Shown: positions 7,861 through 14,918 of the stretch, one piece after another
Layout: each line of letters opens with the position of its first letter
Position numbering within the stretch: position 1 is the first letter of the stretch
NCBI GenBank assembly: GCA_016841285.1
Contig: JAENZK010000004.1
Location: 1 to 38,127 of the forward strand
DNA: 38,127 nt
Source of the DNA: Guptibacillus hwajinpoensis
Lineage (GTDB): Bacteria > Bacillota > Bacilli > Bacillales > Bacillaceae_J
Reading direction: 5' to 3'
Translations under genes and position numbers: made by a program
The notes under the pieces: generated by a model
Database searches by the model: none
Seen by the model: only the letters and a program-made list of their open reading frames with translations
Told to the model about the DNA's origin: nothing

Positions 7861-10155
7861 ATGCAATTTCGAAAAAATTTGCAAGAGATCATCGAACAAA
7901 TTCAAACGGATGAACAGTTTTCAAACAATATCATTAACTGGCATACAATACCGGAAAGGGAGGCACAAACGGTTCCTTTCCCTGATTCAATAGATTCTCA
8001 GCTTAAACAAGCTTTGCAAAAAAGAGGTATTAAGGAGCTATATACTCACCAAGGGCACGCTTTTGAAACTACTAGAAAAGAAGAAAATTTTGTTGCGGTT
8101 ACACCGACAGCTTCTGGGAAGACGCTTTGTTATAACCTGCCCGTGTTACAGCAAATAATAGATGATCCGAGCAGCAGGGCCTTATATATTTTTCCCACAA
8201 AAGCCCTTGCCCAGGATCAGAAAAGTGAATTGAATGAATTGATCGAGGAGCTTGGAATAAATATTAATAGTTATACCTATGACGGGGATACCCCCTCAAA
8301 TATTCGTCAAAAGGTCCGCCAAGCTGGTCATATCGTGATTACAAATCCCGATATGCTGCACTCCGCGATCTTGCCGCATCATACAAAATGGGTCGCGTTA
8401 TTTGAAAATCTAAAATATATCGTTATTGATGAACTTCATATTTATAGAGGCGTGTTCGGAAGCCATGTGGCAAATGTGATCAGACGATTAAAGCGGATTT
8501 GTGAATTCTACGGAAGCAAACCAATCTTTATCTGCACATCTGCCACGATTGCCAACCCTAAAGAACTCGCAGAGAAATTAACTGGTGAAAAAGCGACACT
8601 TATTGATAAAAACGGCGCGCCAGCGGGCAAGAAGCACTTTGTTTTTTATAATCCACCAGTGGTTAACAAACCTTTAAATATTAGAAGAAGTGCAACTTTA
8701 GAGGTTAGAAAGATTGCAAGTGAATTTTTGAAAAATAAAATCCAGACAATCGTTTTTGCACGGAGCCGGGTAAGGGTGGAGATTCTCTTAACCTATTTGC
8801 AGGAGCTTGTCCAAAAGGAGTTAGGACCAAAGTCTATTCGTGGTTATCGGGGAGGCTACCTCCCAAAACAACGCCGTGAAATCGAATATGGCCTCCGTAA
8901 TGGTGATATTTACGGTGTAGTTAGTACCAATGCACTTGAATTAGGTGTGGATATCGGTCAACTCCAAGTATGTGTAATGACTGGCTATCCAGGGACAATT
9001 GCCAGCGCTTGGCAACAGGCGGGTCGAGCTGGTCGAAGGCAGGGAGAGGCACTGATATTTATGGTTGCATCCTCGACTCCGCTTGATCAATATGTGATTC
9101 AACACCCAGATTACTTTTTTAATCGTAGTCCGGAAACCGCCCGCATTAATCCTGATAATCTAATCATTTTAGTTGATCATTTAAAATGTGCGGCCTATGA
9201 ACTTCCGTTTAAGAAAGGGGACACTTTTGACGGAGTAGAACTTGAGGACATCCTCGAATTTTTAACAGAAGAACAAGTTCTCCATTTTAATAATGGTAAG
9301 TGGTTTTGGATGAACCAGTCCTTTCCTGCTCATAATATTAGCCTTCGCTCAGCATCTCAGGAAAATGTTGTCATTATTGATACATCTAACGTGGCTCATG
9401 TAAAGGTTATTGGTGAAATGGACCGTTTCAGCGCCATGACCTTATTGCATGATGAAGCGATCTATTTACATGAAGGCGTTCAATTCCAGGTAGAAAAACT
9501 GGACTGGGAAGAAAAGAAAGCATTTGTCAGGGAAGTTGATGTTGATTATTATACTGATGCTAATTTAGCAGTACAGTTACGGGTCCTGGAAGTGGATAAA
9601 GAGAGGGAAATGGAGCTAGCCTCTGTATCGTATGGTGAAGTTACAGTCCAAGCGATGGCGACAATTTTTAAAAAGATTAAGTTTGATACACATGAAAACA
9701 TTGGCTCGGGGCCTATCCATCTTCCTGAAGAGGAACTTCATACAAATGCTGCATGGATCAGCTTAAATGATGGGATTAAAAATAATTTGACCGAAAAGAA
9801 GCTGGAAGAAGGACTTATTGGAATTGCGAATTTACTACGGCATGTAGCACCATTACATGTTATGTGTGATCCCTCTGATCTCCATGTTGTACCGCAAGTG
9901 AAGGCCGTCCATTCCGAAAAACCAACCATCTTCCTGTATGATCGTTACCCCGGCGGGGTCGGATTAAGTGAAAAGGTGTATGAGATTATGGAGGACTTGC
10001 TTGTTGAAGCAGAGCGAATTATCAGCCATTGTGGGTGTGAATCAGGTTGTCCATCCTGTGTGGGAATGGAAGCAACAGGAGAAGACGGAAAACAATTAGC
10101 ATTAAAGCTTATTAAGTTGTTTCGTGATGATAAACAGAAAAAAGTGCTCCTATAA
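7861..10155 (+). CDS. mrfA: MrfA (YprA) DNA helicase, mitomycin repair factor A
   Basis: 764 residues from ATG 7861, with AGGTGA 5-6 nt upstream; the track's GTG at 7852 lies inside that site. An SF2 helicase: Q-like YTHQ near residue 58, Walker A TPTASGKT near 81, motif II DELH, motif III CTSATIANP, then the second RecA domain with ARSRVRVE, STNALELGVDIG and QQAGRAGRRQGEA. The C-terminus has the four-cysteine HCGCESGCPSCVG cluster of the MZB domain. Nearly colinear with B. subtilis YprA as I remember it. MrfA with the exonuclease MrfB repairs mitomycin C adducts and crosslinks outside the UvrABC pathway. mrfB lies 500 bp downstream, separated by a terminator and a small opposite-strand gene, so the pair is not a tight operon here. 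Confidence 0.95.
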   Translation: MQFRKNLQEIIEQIQTDEQFSNNIINWHTIPEREAQTVPFPDSIDSQLKQALQKRGIKELYTHQGHAFETTRKEENFVAVTPTASGKTLCYNLPVLQQIIDDPSSRALYIFPTKALAQDQKSELNELIEELGININSYTYDGDTPSNIRQKVRQAGHIVITNPDMLHSAILPHHTKWVALFENLKYIVIDELHIYRGVFGSHVANVIRRLKRICEFYGSKPIFICTSATIANPKELAEKLTGEKATLIDKNGAPAGKKHFVFYNPPVVNKPLNIRRSATLEVRKIASEFLKNKIQTIVFARSRVRVEILLTYLQELVQKELGPKSIRGYRGGYLPKQRREIEYGLRNGDIYGVVSTNALELGVDIGQLQVCVMTGYPGTIASAWQQAGRAGRRQGEALIFMVASSTPLDQYVIQHPDYFFNRSPETARINPDNLIILVDHLKCAAYELPFKKGDTFDGVELEDILEFLTEEQVLHFNNGKWFWMNQSFPAHNISLRSASQENVVIIDTSNVAHVKVIGEMDRFSAMTLLHDEAIYLHEGVQFQVEKLDWEEKKAFVREVDVDYYTDANLAVQLRVLEVDKEREMELASVSYGEVTVQAMATIFKKIKFDTHENIGSGPIHLPEEELHTNAAWISLNDGIKNNLTEKKLEEGLIGIANLLRHVAPLHVMCDPSDLHVVPQVKAVHSEKPTIFLYDRYPGGVGLSEKVYEIMEDLLVEAERIISHCGCESGCPSCVGMEATGEDGKQLALKLIKLFRDDKQKKVLL

Positions 10156-10187
10156 TTTACTTTATGAATTATAGGAGTTCTTTTTCT
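10146..10187 (+). terminator. mrfA terminator overlapping the stop codon
   Basis: CTCCTATAATT pairs perfectly (11 bp) with AATTATAGGAG around TACTTTATG, followed by TTCTTTTT. The left arm contains the last codons and stop of mrfA. Confidence 0.8.
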
Positions 10188-10315
10188 ACATGATTCTTTT
10201 TCCAAGGTGAAATTGGTAACGGACTTGTTATCACTTGATGGTTTCAATTGATATTAAGTGGGGTAACTTGGGTAGCGGCACAAACTCTGACATGTGATTT
10301 CTAAGACAGGTATTT

Positions 10316-10435
10316 TTACTCTTCGTCATCTGAATAGGTGAGTACAGTTCTATCTCTGCAATCTAAACATTCACTTCTGTTTTTCTCGATAACGGATAGT
10401 ACCTCACCACAGTTGATGCAACGATCGCGATCCAT
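10316..10435 (-). CDS. 39-residue zinc-ribbon microprotein
   Basis: Too short for the ORF track. ATG at 10435, 8 nt after AGGAGG, a textbook start; an in-frame ATG two codons earlier is too close to the site. The peptide carries two CxxC knuckles, RCINCGE at residues 5-11 and ECLDCRD at 22-28, then an acidic end TYSDDEE. This is a minimal treble-clef or zinc-ribbon layout that would bind one zinc ion. No signal peptide. It is read opposite to mrfA and mrfB and diverges from mrfB across an AT-rich region. I know of no assigned function; small peptides of this shape are common in Bacillaceae. It might act as a protein or RNA adaptor; a link to MrfAB is only positional. Confidence 0.7.
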   Translation of the reverse strand: MDRDRCINCGEVLSVIEKNRSECLDCRDRTVLTYSDDEE

Positions 10436-10657
10436 ATGCATAACCTCCTTCGGCTGAAATGTAATCGTTTACAAAACATTAAACAATCTAATTTCCCACA
10501 TACTGTATTTATGGGTTAATATTATTTTACACAATAAACTGAAAATTATCAATATAAAAATTATTAAAACTACCAATTTTTTATAAAACAATCTAATTTA
10601 CTCTATTATGTTATAATTCTAGTTGAGTTTGATAGAGTAAAAGTAGGGTGAACGACA
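10436..10657. promoter_or_regulatory. Divergent promoter region of the zinc-ribbon gene and mrfB
   Basis: Very AT-rich. For mrfB there is an extended -10, TGTTATAAT (10607-10615), with no good -35. For the minus gene, TTGTTT-N17-TACATT is a candidate just before its ribosome site. AAACAATCTAATTT occurs twice as a 14-bp direct repeat (10481-10494 and 10584-10597), one copy near each promoter. Confidence 0.4.
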
Positions 10658-11947
10658 ATGACATTAAAGAATAAGTTGAATCGCTTTAAAAAACATATAA
10701 TTAACATAGAGGAAAGTAGTAAGGAAACAAATGTCGATATTCTTTCTGAAATAAAGCCACAAGATACTATTGACATTCCATATAGGGAAGAGTGGTCTCA
10801 GTTCCAAGCAAAACCTTTTTATTTTGACAATCAATATTCTATTGTCCGTGAAGTATCTTACCCACTAGATTATCTCCACGGTTCTCATCGTTTTAAAGAA
10901 CTTTACGATGTTGTTGACCTTTGGGAGGAAAAGGACGTTGAACATCCATTATCGTTTTCCAAAGAAGAACCTTCGAAAATGGTGTTTTTTGACACGGAGA
11001 CAACGGGCTTGGGCGGTGGGGTTGGTAATACTATTTTCCTTATTGGTTATGCTCAAGTATTTTCTGATCATGTTGTAGTAAAGCAGCATTTTTTACCGAG
11101 TCCGAGCCATGAAGTTGCTTTGTATCAAGGGTTTTTAACTGATATTGGTGATTATCAGGCGATGAAATTGACAACCTATAATGGCAAGGCCTTTGATTGG
11201 CCACAGATCAAAACAAGGCATACCTTATTAAGGGATACAGTTCCTAAATTACCGGCGTTTGGTCATTTTGATTTGCTACATGCAGCAAGGCGCCTTTGGA
11301 AGAATAATCTTCCATCTGTCCGATTGTCGATTGTGGAAAAAGAAATATTAAATATAAACCGTGATCATGATGTCCCTGGATATTTAGCACCAATGCTGTA
11401 TTTTGACTTTTTAAAGGACCATAACCCCAAAGGGCTTGAAGGTGTATTTATCCATAACGAGATCGATGTCATATCTTTAATAACGTTATACATTCACATC
11501 GCAAAAAAGCTCTTAAATACACCGACCATTCACACCAGTATGGAGGAAAGGTATGAAATTGCTCGCTGGTATGAAGCTATAGGGCAAATAAACATTGCAA
11601 TCAGCCTGTATGAAACCCTTGCCTACAGGCAAGAACAGGTAGCGATAAGTGCAGCGAAAGCTCTGGGAGGACTTTATAAAAAACAAAAGCAATATGAAAA
11701 AGCTACAGAAATTTGGACGAGATTAATAGAAAACAAATCTGCAGTTGATGTTGATGTTGCTACCGAACTTTCTAAATTATATGAACATCAACATAAGGAT
11801 TATGAAAAAGCTTTATATTATGCAACAATCGGTTATAATGCGTGGAAAGAAAAAATGAGAATCATTCGAACTACAGCACAACAAGAAAAAGCAGCATTTT
11901 TAAAAAGAATCCAAAGACTGCAAGAAAAATTAAATTCACAAAAATAG
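10658..11947 (+). CDS. mrfB: MrfB (YprB) DEDD-family exonuclease with TPR tail
   Basis: 429 residues from ATG, with GGGTGA upstream. Exonuclease core: motif I FFDTETTGLGGG (D112, E114), motif II TYNGKAFDWP (D180), motif III FIHNEIDVISL (H266, D270), i.e. RNase H-like DEDD chemistry. Residues ~290-429 form helical TPR-like repeats (ARWYEAIGQINIAISLYETL, ALGGLYKKQKQYEKATEIW) for protein contact. In B. subtilis MrfB is the nuclease partner of helicase MrfA in mitomycin-lesion repair. It has its own promoter here; cotD follows 78 bp downstream from a separate sporulation promoter. No terminator is obvious between them, so some read-through is possible. Confidence 0.93.
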   Translation: MTLKNKLNRFKKHIINIEESSKETNVDILSEIKPQDTIDIPYREEWSQFQAKPFYFDNQYSIVREVSYPLDYLHGSHRFKELYDVVDLWEEKDVEHPLSFSKEEPSKMVFFDTETTGLGGGVGNTIFLIGYAQVFSDHVVVKQHFLPSPSHEVALYQGFLTDIGDYQAMKLTTYNGKAFDWPQIKTRHTLLRDTVPKLPAFGHFDLLHAARRLWKNNLPSVRLSIVEKEILNINRDHDVPGYLAPMLYFDFLKDHNPKGLEGVFIHNEIDVISLITLYIHIAKKLLNTPTIHTSMEERYEIARWYEAIGQINIAISLYETLAYRQEQVAISAAKALGGLYKKQKQYEKATEIWTRLIENKSAVDVDVATELSKLYEHQHKDYEKALYYATIGYNAWKEKMRIIRTTAQQEKAAFLKRIQRLQEKLNSQK

Positions 11948-11960
11948 GTATTTCAATTAG

Positions 11961-11988
11961 ACATGTACCCTTTCGATTTCATAGGTTA
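11961..11988 (+). promoter_or_regulatory. Sigma-K promoter of cotD
   Basis: AC at 11961, 17-nt spacer, CATAGGTTA at 11980-11988: an exact match to the sigma-K -10 CATANNNTA, 38 bp before the start codon. cotD is a known late mother-cell gene in B. subtilis. Confidence 0.75.
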
Positions 11989-12025
11989 TTAGTGAACCTG
12001 ATAAAAAGAAAGGAGATTGGAAGAT

Positions 12026-12436
12026 ATGCAATGTGGACCAAAGATTTTGAGCCCAATCGTACATCCTACAAAATGTTGTGATGTACATGATACAGAGGTG
12101 TACCAAGTACCACATATTCATCCATCACACACAACATTCCATCATCACAAGTTATTTGAACATATACACACTTGCCCGCACACTGTTTCCAACGTTTCTG
12201 ATGTAGCACAACAGCACTTTGACTGCTGTGGAGGTATGGGTATGGAAGGTGTTGGTGTAGCACCAGGCATGGGCATGGCTCCGGGAATGTACCCAGGCAT
12301 AGCACCAGGAATGTCCCCAGGAATGGCACCAGGCATGGGCATGGCACCAGGAATGGCTCCTGGCATGGGAATGTACCCAGGTATGCCGTCAGAAATGATG
12401 GCTGCTCCTCGCCTAAATCCATTTTTTAGACCGTAA
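12026..12436 (+). CDS. cotD: Inner spore coat protein CotD, with APGM-repeat tail
   Basis: 136 residues from ATG 12026, 10 nt after AAAGGAG; the track begins at an upstream TTG inside the leader. Residues 1-66 match CotD as remembered from B. subtilis: GPKILSPIVHPTKCC, PHIHPSHTT, HHKLFEHIHTCPHTVSNVSDVAQQHF, rich in His and Cys. Residues ~69-124 are an additional low-complexity tail of about ten xPGM units (APGMGMAPGM, YPGIAPGM, SPGMAPGM), ending MAAPRLNPFFRP. The remembered B. subtilis CotD is about 75 residues and lacks this tail. Expressed from a sigma-K promoter; acts in the mother cell and is deposited in the coat. The tail probably extends as a flexible methionine-rich chain; its function is unknown. 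Confidence 0.9.
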   Translation: MQCGPKILSPIVHPTKCCDVHDTEVYQVPHIHPSHTTFHHHKLFEHIHTCPHTVSNVSDVAQQHFDCCGGMGMEGVGVAPGMGMAPGMYPGIAPGMSPGMAPGMGMAPGMAPGMGMYPGMPSEMMAAPRLNPFFRP

Positions 12437-12443
12437 GTAGTAT

Positions 12444-12485
12444 AACTTAATTCAGCAGGGGTGTAGACCCCTGCTGAATTAAGTT
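12444..12485 (+). terminator. 19-bp perfect palindrome after cotD
   Basis: AACTTAATTCAGCAGGGGT (12444-12462) and its exact reverse complement (12467-12485) flank a GTAG loop. It starts 7 bp after the cotD stop. No T-tract follows, so it may stabilise the 3' end or terminate only partly. Confidence 0.65.
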
Positions 12486-12488
12486 AAA

Positions 12489-12575
12489 GCCTCCGGCGGA
12501 TGCCTCGGATTTTCAAAGGTAGTTTTTCGAGCAAAGCTCGAAAAAATCCGGGCGCAAATACGCCAAGGCGCATTT
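12489..12575. repeat. GC-rich nested inverted-repeat element
   Basis: In the gap between cotD and ypsA. The centre is TTTTTCGAGC-AAA-GCTCGAAAAA (12523-12545, 10-bp perfect stem), enclosed by GGATTTT/AAAATCC and GC-rich flanks (CCTCCGGCGGATGCCTCGG, GGGCGCAAATACGCC). Much richer in GC than its surroundings, as expected for an intergenic palindromic repeat. I see one copy in this window, so repetition is presumed, not shown. It can act as a bidirectional terminator. Confidence 0.5.
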
Positions 12576-12641
12576 GATTAATAGGAATTGGTCGTAGTAT
12601 TGGCCAATTTCTATTTATTTGCGGAAAAAACAAAGGTGGTT

Positions 12642-13214
12642 ATGAATTTGAGTGTTTATACTGTTACAGGCTATAAGCCCCATGAAATAGGAGTATTTAA
12701 TGACAAACACCCTGGATTAGAATATATAAAAAAAGCATTAAAAAAAAACATCATTCAATTAATAGAAAACGAAGCGCTGGAATGGATCCTTATTAGTGGA
12801 CAACTGGGTGTAGAACTATGGGCTGCTGAGGTTACGTTAGAGCTGCAGGAAGACTATCCTGATTTAAAATTAGCCATTATCACTCCTTTTTTAGAACAAG
12901 AAGCAAACTGGAAAGAAGAAAAGCAAGAATATTATCAATTTATCCTTGCTCAAGCAAATTTTGTTGATAGTTTAACAAAGAGACCCTACGAGAACCCATC
13001 ACAGTTCCGAATGAAAAACCAATTCTTTATAAACAAAAGTAATGGGTTATTAATTTTATATGATGAAGATACCCTAGGTTCACCGAAATATATTCTTGAA
13101 ATAGCAAGGAAGAAACAGCTTAAGGATGAAGACTTTCGCATTCAAACGATAACACCGTATGATATACAAGTGCTAGCAGAGGAAGAAAGGATGGAGAATG
13201 CGGAATATTGGTAA
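12642..13214 (+). CDS. ypsA: YpsA, SLOG-superfamily protein
   Basis: 190 residues from ATG 12642, preceded by AAAGGTGG; the track starts 18 codons earlier without a ribosome site. MNLSVYTVTGYKPHEIGVF at the start and LEWILISGQLGVELWAAEVT near residue 50 match YpsA (DUF1273), a SLOG/DprA-like Rossmann fold expected to bind a nucleotide or related ligand. Later conserved blocks are ITPFLEQEANWKE and MKNQFFINKSNGLLILYDED. B. subtilis and Staphylococcus YpsA influence cell division, and the gene typically sits just before gpsB, as here (93 bp). The ligand is not established. Confidence 0.93.
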   Translation: MNLSVYTVTGYKPHEIGVFNDKHPGLEYIKKALKKNIIQLIENEALEWILISGQLGVELWAAEVTLELQEDYPDLKLAIITPFLEQEANWKEEKQEYYQFILAQANFVDSLTKRPYENPSQFRMKNQFFINKSNGLLILYDEDTLGSPKYILEIARKKQLKDEDFRIQTITPYDIQVLAEEERMENAEYW

Positions 13215-13307
13215 TGTCAGTGACAACAGTCCCATTGACATTTTACATATATTTTGAAAAAATAGAAGAAAATAATATAGTAGGGGTATAATATAGAGGT
13301 GACTTTC

Positions 13308-13622
13308 ATGCTTTCAGATAAAGTAAAATTAACTGCAAAAGAAATATTAGAAAAGGATTTTAAAAGTGGCATTAAAGGATATAACAAGGATGAAGTTGAC
13401 CAATTCCTTGATTTAATAATTAAAGATTATGAAATCTTCCATCAGGAGATAGAAACTCTTCAACAAGAAAATCTGCGATTAAAAAAGCAGCTTGAGGAAA
13501 ATCCTAGAAAAGCTGCGACGCCACAAACACCTAGTGTTGGTACTGGTAATACAAATTATGATATACTGAAACGTCTTTCGAATTTAGAAAAGCATGTTTT
13601 CGGCAGTAAATTATTCGACTAA
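13308..13622 (+). CDS. gpsB: Cell division adaptor GpsB
   Basis: 104 residues from ATG 13308, with AGGTGA 5 nt upstream; the track's GTG lies within that site. The DivIVA-like N-terminal domain reads [37 protein letters not shown], followed by a coiled coil [21 protein letters not shown], a short variable linker (~residues 66-82) and the conserved trimerising tail [21 protein letters not shown]. GpsB binds the inner membrane and guides penicillin-binding proteins between septal and side-wall synthesis. TATAAT at 13287 suggests its own start site, though no convincing -35 is seen. A terminator-like hairpin follows. Confidence 0.97.
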   Translation: MLSDKVKLTAKEILEKDFKSGIKGYNKDEVDQFLDLIIKDYEIFHQEIETLQQENLRLKKQLEENPRKAATPQTPSVGTGNTNYDILKRLSNLEKHVFGSKLFD

Positions 13623-13640
13623 AAAGTTCATATAAAAACA

Positions 13641-13686
13641 TAAAAGGCTCTTTCTAAAAGACTTTTGTTAGAGAGGGCTTTTTTAT
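13641..13686 (+). terminator. gpsB terminator
   Basis: AAAAGGCTCTTTCTAA and TTAGAGAGGGCTTTTTT form an imperfect hairpin ending in six T residues. It fills the 85-bp gap before ypsC. Confidence 0.75.
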
Positions 13687-13707
13687 ACTTTAATAGGAGT
13701 AAACAGT

Positions 13708-14847
13708 ATGAGTAAAATTACATTAATAGCAACAGCTGCTATGGGGATTGAAGCACTTGTAGCAAAGGAAGTACGGGATTTGGGCTATGAAAAAGTAACA
13801 GTTGATAATGGAAAAGTGACATTTGAAGCTGATGAATCAGCAATTTGCCGCACAAATCTTTGGCTAAGAACAGCAGACCGCGTCAAGCTAAAAGTTGGTG
13901 AGTTTAAAGCAACGACTTTTGATGAGTTATTTGAAAAAACAAAAGCCTTACCTTGGGGGGACTTTATTCCTGAAAATGGTGAATTTCCGGTAATTGGGAA
14001 GTCGCATAAATCTAAACTTTTTAGTGTTTCGGATTGTCAAGCCATCGTTAAAAAAGCGGTTGTTGAAAAGTTAAAGGATCATTATAAGCGTACAACTTGG
14101 TTTGAGGAAAATGGGCCATTATTCCGAATTGAAGTTGCACTATTAAAGGATATCGTAACTTTAACAATTGATACAAGCGGAATAGGATTACATAAACGAG
14201 GATATCGTGCTGAACAGGGTATAGCACCACTCAAAGAGACTTTAGCAGCTACACTTGTATTATTAACAAATTGGCATCCTGATCGCCCTTTTGTGGACCC
14301 TTTCTGTGGTTCTGGAACAATACCATTAGAAGCAGCGCTTATTGGTCAAAATATTGCACCCGGTTTTAACCGTGAGTTTGTCTCCCAGGATTGGCACTGG
14401 ATCCGTCAGGAAGATTGGGATAAAGCCTTCGAAGAAGCAGAGGATCTAGCTAAATATGATCAACCATTAGATATTTCCGGCTCAGATATTGATCACAAAA
14501 TGATTGAAATCGCAAAAGGGAATGCTTTAGAAGCGGGTCTAGGTGATGTTATTAATTTTAAACAAATGCAGGTTAGAGATTTCACAACAAAGAAAGAATA
14601 CGGGGTCATTGTCGGCAACCCTCCATATGGAGAGCGTCTTGGAGAAAAGGAAGAAGTCGAGCAAATGTACAGAGAAATGGGCAAAGCTTTTGCGCCCTAC
14701 GATACCTGGTCTGTCTATATGTTAACCTCACATCCTGATTTTGAAAAAATATACGGAAAAGAAGCAACCAAAAAAAGAAAGCTGTTTAATGGATTTATTC
14801 AAACAAATTACTATCAATATTGGGGCAAGCGCCCACCAAAGAAATGA
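13708..14847 (+). CDS. ypsC: YpsC, THUMP-domain rRNA methyltransferase (RlmL/RlmK-like)
   Basis: 379 residues from ATG, with TAGGAGT upstream. Residues ~1-160 hold the ferredoxin-like/THUMP RNA-binding part (TAAMGIEALVAKEVRDLGYEKV). The UPF0020 Rossmann methyltransferase follows: VDPFCGSGTIPLEAAL near residue 196 binds S-adenosylmethionine, DISGSDIDHKMIEIAKGNA is motif II, and GNPPYGERL near 300 is the catalytic NPPY loop typical of N-methylation of a base amino group. It should methylate 23S rRNA; the exact site is not deducible from this sequence. It has the same position after gpsB as in B. subtilis. Confidence 0.92.
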   Translation: MSKITLIATAAMGIEALVAKEVRDLGYEKVTVDNGKVTFEADESAICRTNLWLRTADRVKLKVGEFKATTFDELFEKTKALPWGDFIPENGEFPVIGKSHKSKLFSVSDCQAIVKKAVVEKLKDHYKRTTWFEENGPLFRIEVALLKDIVTLTIDTSGIGLHKRGYRAEQGIAPLKETLAATLVLLTNWHPDRPFVDPFCGSGTIPLEAALIGQNIAPGFNREFVSQDWHWIRQEDWDKAFEEAEDLAKYDQPLDISGSDIDHKMIEIAKGNALEAGLGDVINFKQMQVRDFTTKKEYGVIVGNPPYGERLGEKEEVEQMYREMGKAFAPYDTWSVYMLTSHPDFEKIYGKEATKKRKLFNGFIQTNYYQYWGKRPPKK

Positions 14848-14880
14848 CCAAATCACAACTGATTTGGTCATTCGTTCTAG
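14842..14880 (+). terminator. ypsC terminator overlapping the stop codon
   Basis: ATGACCAAATC pairs with GATTTGGTCAT around a short loop; the TGA stop is within the left arm. TTCGTTCT follows, a weak U-tract. Confidence 0.6.
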
Positions 14881-14918
14881 CACTACTATAAGAATGAACC
14901 TATAATGGAGGAAAAATA

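Noticed and set aside
10188-10315. Possible gene between mrfA and the zinc-ribbon gene (track ORF 9945-10247, minus)
   Set aside because: The ORF is antisense to the conserved MrfA C-terminus and terminator; nothing coding is seen in the remaining ~130 bp.
12260-12400. Short tandem repeats that could suggest a CRISPR array
   Set aside because: The repeats are in frame, contiguous and encode xPGM units of CotD; there are no spacers and no cas genes.
12066-12422. Minus-strand ORF of 118 aa opposite cotD (and 12145-12366, 73 aa)
   Set aside because: Mirror of the repetitive cotD coding sequence with no ribosome site; the CotD similarity, sigma-K promoter and terminator support only the plus strand.
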